The notes below the pieces were generated by a model. That model saw only the letters and a list, made by a program, of their open reading frames with translations. It made no database searches and was not told the DNA's origin. From Vibrio chagasii (GTDB taxonomy: Bacteria; Pseudomonadota; Gammaproteobacteria; Enterobacterales; Vibrionaceae), in assembly GCA_041879415.1 (NCBI GenBank), contig CP090851.1, forward strand, positions 1,674,001-1,738,000: a stretch of DNA of 64,000 bases, given 5' to 3'. Made by a program: the position numbers and the translations under genes. Of this stretch, positions 62,601 through 64,000 are shown one piece after another (the first letter of the stretch is position 1; every line of letters starts with the position of its first letter).

Positions 62601-64000
62601 AAACGTTCTCTATTAAGATTTCATACTCAACGTATCCCCCAGGCATATAACTTGTCGCCCCTGGCATTGGATTATCATCAGCATCGTAGTAAGCGATGAT
62701 GTTCTTCTCAAAATCGACTTTGCGCGCTTCTTGTTGGATGTTGTGAGAAATCGTATCGCCATCGACAGTCAACACATTCACGATACCGCCATTCGCTTTG
62801 TCGTTGATGGTCGCAACCACTCGATACTCAAGTGTCGCTCCCATCGGAATATCCGCTTGAAGATTGAGATTACTGTCCGTTGAGGTATAGACATTACCCG
62901 CGCCCGCGCCAGCATCTACGTAATCGGAATCGGTGCCTGAAGCGATGGATGTAATGGTCCAGCTTGAATACGCAGGCCCTGTCGAGCCATCTACGAGATC
63001 AACGGTGATGTCTTTTAGGTTGTCGACTATTGGAATGTCGTGAGCGTTACCTTTACCATCGTTCTCAACCACTAAATGATAAGTCACCGTTTTACCTGGT
63101 TCATAAACCACTTCATCGGTTGTTTTATCAAAATCCAAGTGGTAATCATCGGGCAGCACTACGGTATCTCGGTAATGAATATCACCCGTCGCATCAGGTC
63201 TAACGATACCCGTAACGGTGTAAGTCACGTCTTCCCCTGCGTCGATATCAATGGAAGTCACGATATCAGTATCGTTCTTAACATCACCGTCGTTTGTGCC
63301 ATCGGTTGTTCCCGCATTTGCAGGGTCACTCTTCGCAACAGCTACCGTAAACTTATTCGTACCCGCCGCATCATCGAAGAACGGATTACCAAACGTACCG
63401 TCTTGAAGCTCAACTGAGATACCATTAATCAGTTCATTGACGTCAACATTGTTGCGGTAGCCATGACCATCCTGGGAGTTGTACTTGATGGTATAGGTCA
63501 GCTCATCACCCGGTGAGTATCGACTAATATTGGTTGAGCGAACCACACCACCATTGTTGTAAACTTGGTGGTTTTCAGCCACGGCACGTTTCGCATACTC
63601 ACAGTCATTGGTACATCCAACATCACTGCTGTGGATCAGCACCGCTTCGTTTCGGATGATTCCAGCATCTCTATCAGCAACACCGCTGGACACCGCATTA
63701 TCTTTAACTCGCGCTTTGATACGCACTGTCACGAAGTCTTTTGCAGGAATAGAAATCGGTAATTCGACATCTTTAGTCGTCGGTGAGCCAAATCCCGAAC
63801 CAGTATCAACCGACCAATACTCAAACGGATTTTGAGCGAGAGAATCTTCGGCTTCACCATCTTTATCGTTAGCCAGTGTTGTGGTGATATCGTTCAGACG
63901 ATCCATAAAAATAAGATCGGTTTCTTCGGTATCACTATTGTTGCCAATAACAATGGTATAAGTGAGATCTTCACCCGGAGTATAACGAACTACGTCCGTC
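56671..64000 (-). CDS. Giant DUF11-repeat surface protein (5' end beyond window)
   Basis: Partial gene: the frame stays open to the window edge at 64000. The ATG at 63906 is internal, since the codons before it encode another repeat start (YTPGEDLTYTIVI). At least 2442 residues are visible. Fifteen DUF11-like beta-sandwich repeats of about 130-170 residues can be counted, each starting near (Y)xPGxxxxYxIxxxN; the last (AQVGDAVEYEIIVEN) is the most canonical. The C-terminal part contains an SdrD B-like region (IIGKVFEDHNKDG) and a carboxypeptidase-regulatory-like module (IPGVKLMTVEGIVIYTDQYG). Most repeats are acidic and begin with a conserved Lys. It is transcribed first in the operon with the barrel and OmpA genes. 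It is presumably a cell-surface stalk or adhesin; no ligand is known. Confidence 0.87.
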   Translation of the reverse strand, partial: TDVVRYTPGEDLTYTIVIGNNSDTEETDLIFMDRLNDITTTLANDKDGEAEDSLAQNPFEYWSVDTGSGFGSPTTKDVELPISIPAKDFVTVRIKARVKDNAVSSGVADRDAGIIRNEAVLIHSSDVGCTNDCEYAKRAVAENHQVYNNGGVVRSTNISRYSPGDELTYTIKYNSQDGHGYRNNVDVNELINGISVELQDGTFGNPFFDDAAGTNKFTVAVAKSDPANAGTTDGTNDGDVKNDTDIVTSIDIDAGEDVTYTVTGIVRPDATGDIHYRDTVVLPDDYHLDFDKTTDEVVYEPGKTVTYHLVVENDGKGNAHDIPIVDNLKDITVDLVDGSTGPAYSSWTITSIASGTDSDYVDAGAGAGNVYTSTDSNLNLQADIPMGATLEYRVVATINDKANGGIVNVLTVDGDTISHNIQQEARKVDFEKNIIAYYDADDNPMPGATSYMPGGYVEYEILIENVSSAHVDDMSLRDDIDQINTQYFDGSRGPAFDSWTIETFSDGSGISNPDVDNSIRDNQPIDTHFDISADNFGRSGSLAFVRYVIKAKISPKAVGSFTNRAYMGEDNGNEFIAVSPPASMSDPEIAFSKQVYSDSGLSSKKEHYSQAPGESEVYYRVQIKNTGNGTEYGSRLEDTISAIETRIAEDASSTGSDPVGQPFLSGWEVELEKTAAAGSITDAVDFVSGNDVDIDNDIVIAPQESLTFIIHGVIREDALGEILNRASYDGGVRSANLLPLENKISVSKRVVSVNGKPFSDGDTYLPGDQVEYEFVVANPENGWANDVHIKDVMSNVQVEVIGGDVESAFVSSEISHEVSNGIDANADTYVPDYNANHNLNIEADIAAGEVLTFKATGVIRDDALGTISANRVTADGESATSEKIPPQAVELDYFKTLVYTDGESVGCTVPSSDGKGCNYAPRGDVEYQVTLANTGDSIANDVSVIDAIHAIKTEDGDDAFSEWSTAIAEEPAGSYDVQGDYNGSVPLDATVDLRPGQRIVFDVKGKVSTSATGTITNTAQVNGDDTNDIVLNPGRSNILVDKWTYTPEYIPGGTINYYIDITNDDVDTGLFSIRDMISGFEVETVDGSMQTALTQWTVDYEVLANSAPLDPNANDFSELDKLVGQNSPDINLPAESLKISGRDDTGTGGGDQHTLVRIHIEGKVRDDAIGRFTNTAYLRHGLDDSKMIRLREGYITPKSGNLVLTKEATPIAEPDAKYQPGQPISYKITIANTGEGYLVDQILTDRIDTIMTEVANSPDQEQALTGSWLISDEQLDGSGDPALNARKDVSNTVQGYRATYSIHPGDSYSFVVTNTVNDKAKGEITNVVTVEGDDGEYTADATYIPEDAQVEITKEVDKAEYLPGEILQYTVTVTNNGLGWAEDVAIEDALQSVETIIAGGETSHAFEPASIQISAASTTGETPVPAPTSGEDLNETLDIAPQDSVVFTIQVTTNPLATGDITNLASASFDGTTFDDTATSTPVLATLSIKKTVDTPTYEVTKLSHYEITVTNSSDAFASGVQLQDIISGIEVDTTTETKESAFLMWEVSFEASDDRTVVNPDNFELSEDIDANMDIAPQSTVTFHVEALIRTTAVGDISNTATITYNGTQQDSTVVMTPKDSEFVATKTNVQTEYVPGEELEFLITIQNTSNNNINDLSVVDDMSTIEVEYYDDTTGPAFVSGTTSMVVESTTVGTTAEQISPTEYSVDIAPHGTVVFRSKGTVVDTATGRIVNTAQVDGGDVVSPPVHTVAAVVQAELFTDAPYYVPGEEVEYHLVVQNIGRGIAKDVALYTQFAESMGDHIDGSHSNSFDKGTLSATWEGAETQPGTFDVDRDLATVVDIAPGGKIDYTFILTVNEDMLTNIDVFGYYLDLTGSSTARTRSKNTKESDASKQITGNQVSALNLPPVGADLVVEKRSDKPEYTEDDDSVIYYLAVTNNGLGNAANVRLTDEISELKNSVGNEVFTDWTIEGVEVDETGAVIQRHSFPSSTDLDTTVNLKSQKRNAFAFEVVGTLGKGLDDDITNTFTATELDGTETSDSVTNHIKKIPDNSGVLELTKSALQDTAQVGDAVEYEIIVENNNESYFKNVTVEDRYPGGLKYIVDTSEIVLSGIDGEFGTQDDQVITQEPSDTGKLMFTSLNFEPGEKLRIRYLLRVSVGATFGDYINTAVAKVDGSAVSNEDTAKVTVEPDKVFDTSSIIGKVFEDHNKDGFQADATAFDVELTANLAKQGYVADSTHIIRDGQDIAVKDGAITTALEQGLELGDLWGHSVNRTLPETSKVVIQFKTRTQQSFDFYVTTDAGSRIEFDAQGQIQFKHESDKKKGLSAENLNVTRNLYRDGEDYLWEIVIENKGIYEDGIPGVKLMTVEGIVIYTDQYGRYHVPDQWVLNKKGKNFLVKLDTDSLPTSMEVVSENPKVLRITPNKLTKFNFSVHRKAQESEQQ
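57780..63990 (-). repeat. Tandem DUF11-type protein repeats within the giant gene
   Basis: Repeat starts (the PG-x4-Y motif or its equivalent) are encoded near 63980, 63510, 63100, 62640, 62150, 61700, 61235, 60850, 60335, 59910, 59500, 59090, 58690, 58225 and 57800. The period is about 390-520 bases. The repeats are diverged at the DNA level, so recent duplication is unlikely. Confidence 0.8.

Noticed and set aside
63906..63908. ATG at 63906 as the start of the giant DUF11 gene
   Set aside because: The same frame is open from 63906 to the window edge and encodes another repeat start, so the ATG is internal and the gene is cut by the window.

Overview
The window looks like a chromosome segment from a marine Vibrio, most likely near the Splendidus clade. 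This is inferred from gene content and order: fabV, fadE and a TetR gene next to a sigma-E-type sRNA locus, bcr-rsuA-radD, grxA beside a YbjL-type transporter, and Vibrio-typical surface-protein genes. No tRNA, rRNA, insertion sequence, integrase or CRISPR array was recognised.

Region 1 (1-9.2 kb) is mainly core metabolism: an iron-type alcohol dehydrogenase, grxA, an aspartate/alanine-exchanger-family transporter, then on the minus strand a TetR regulator (PsrA-like), fadE and fabV, covering fatty-acid breakdown and synthesis. A sigma-E-type promoter at 8978-9006 and a terminator ending near 9145 frame a small RNA at the position expected for VrrA. Region 2 (9.2-14.3 kb) holds a secreted repeat adhesin with a LapG-type TAAG cleavage motif, divergent from a TolC-like outer-membrane channel and an OmpA/TSP3 lipoprotein. 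Region 3 (14.4-36 kb) is mixed: nhaA, an AttH-like lipocalin with its ABC exporter, a MATE pump, a trihaem cytochrome c peroxidase with a distant perfect FNR box, an SDR protein, bcr, rsuA, radD, a PepSY/response regulator/histidine kinase cluster, a DedA-LssY/glycosyltransferase pair and rplY with a structured leader.

Region 4 (36-42.4 kb) is a run of small, mostly minus-strand accessory genes (RDD, nucleotidyltransferase, two GNATs, LysE, M50-like, TIGR03643) and a short BLUF blue-light protein.

Region 5 (42.4-52.1 kb) is the most unusual part. An alpha-type (CS1/Tcf-like) chaperone-usher pilus operon, ending in a beta-barrel/LysM protein, is bracketed by two mirrored regulatory cassettes. 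Each cassette encodes a ToxR-like DNA-binding protein with a C-terminal membrane segment plus two small membrane-anchored proteins. All four small proteins share one ungapped motif, so they appear to be paralogues. The right cassette is cotranscribed with the pilus; the left one diverges from it. This suggests a TcpPH/ToxRS-like control circuit built by duplication.

Region 6 (52.1-64 kb) is a minus-strand operon: a giant DUF11-repeat surface protein (15 repeats visible, N-terminus beyond the window edge), a 1171-residue beta-barrel outer-membrane protein and a lipoprotein with two tandem OmpA domains. It looks like a dedicated surface-display apparatus.
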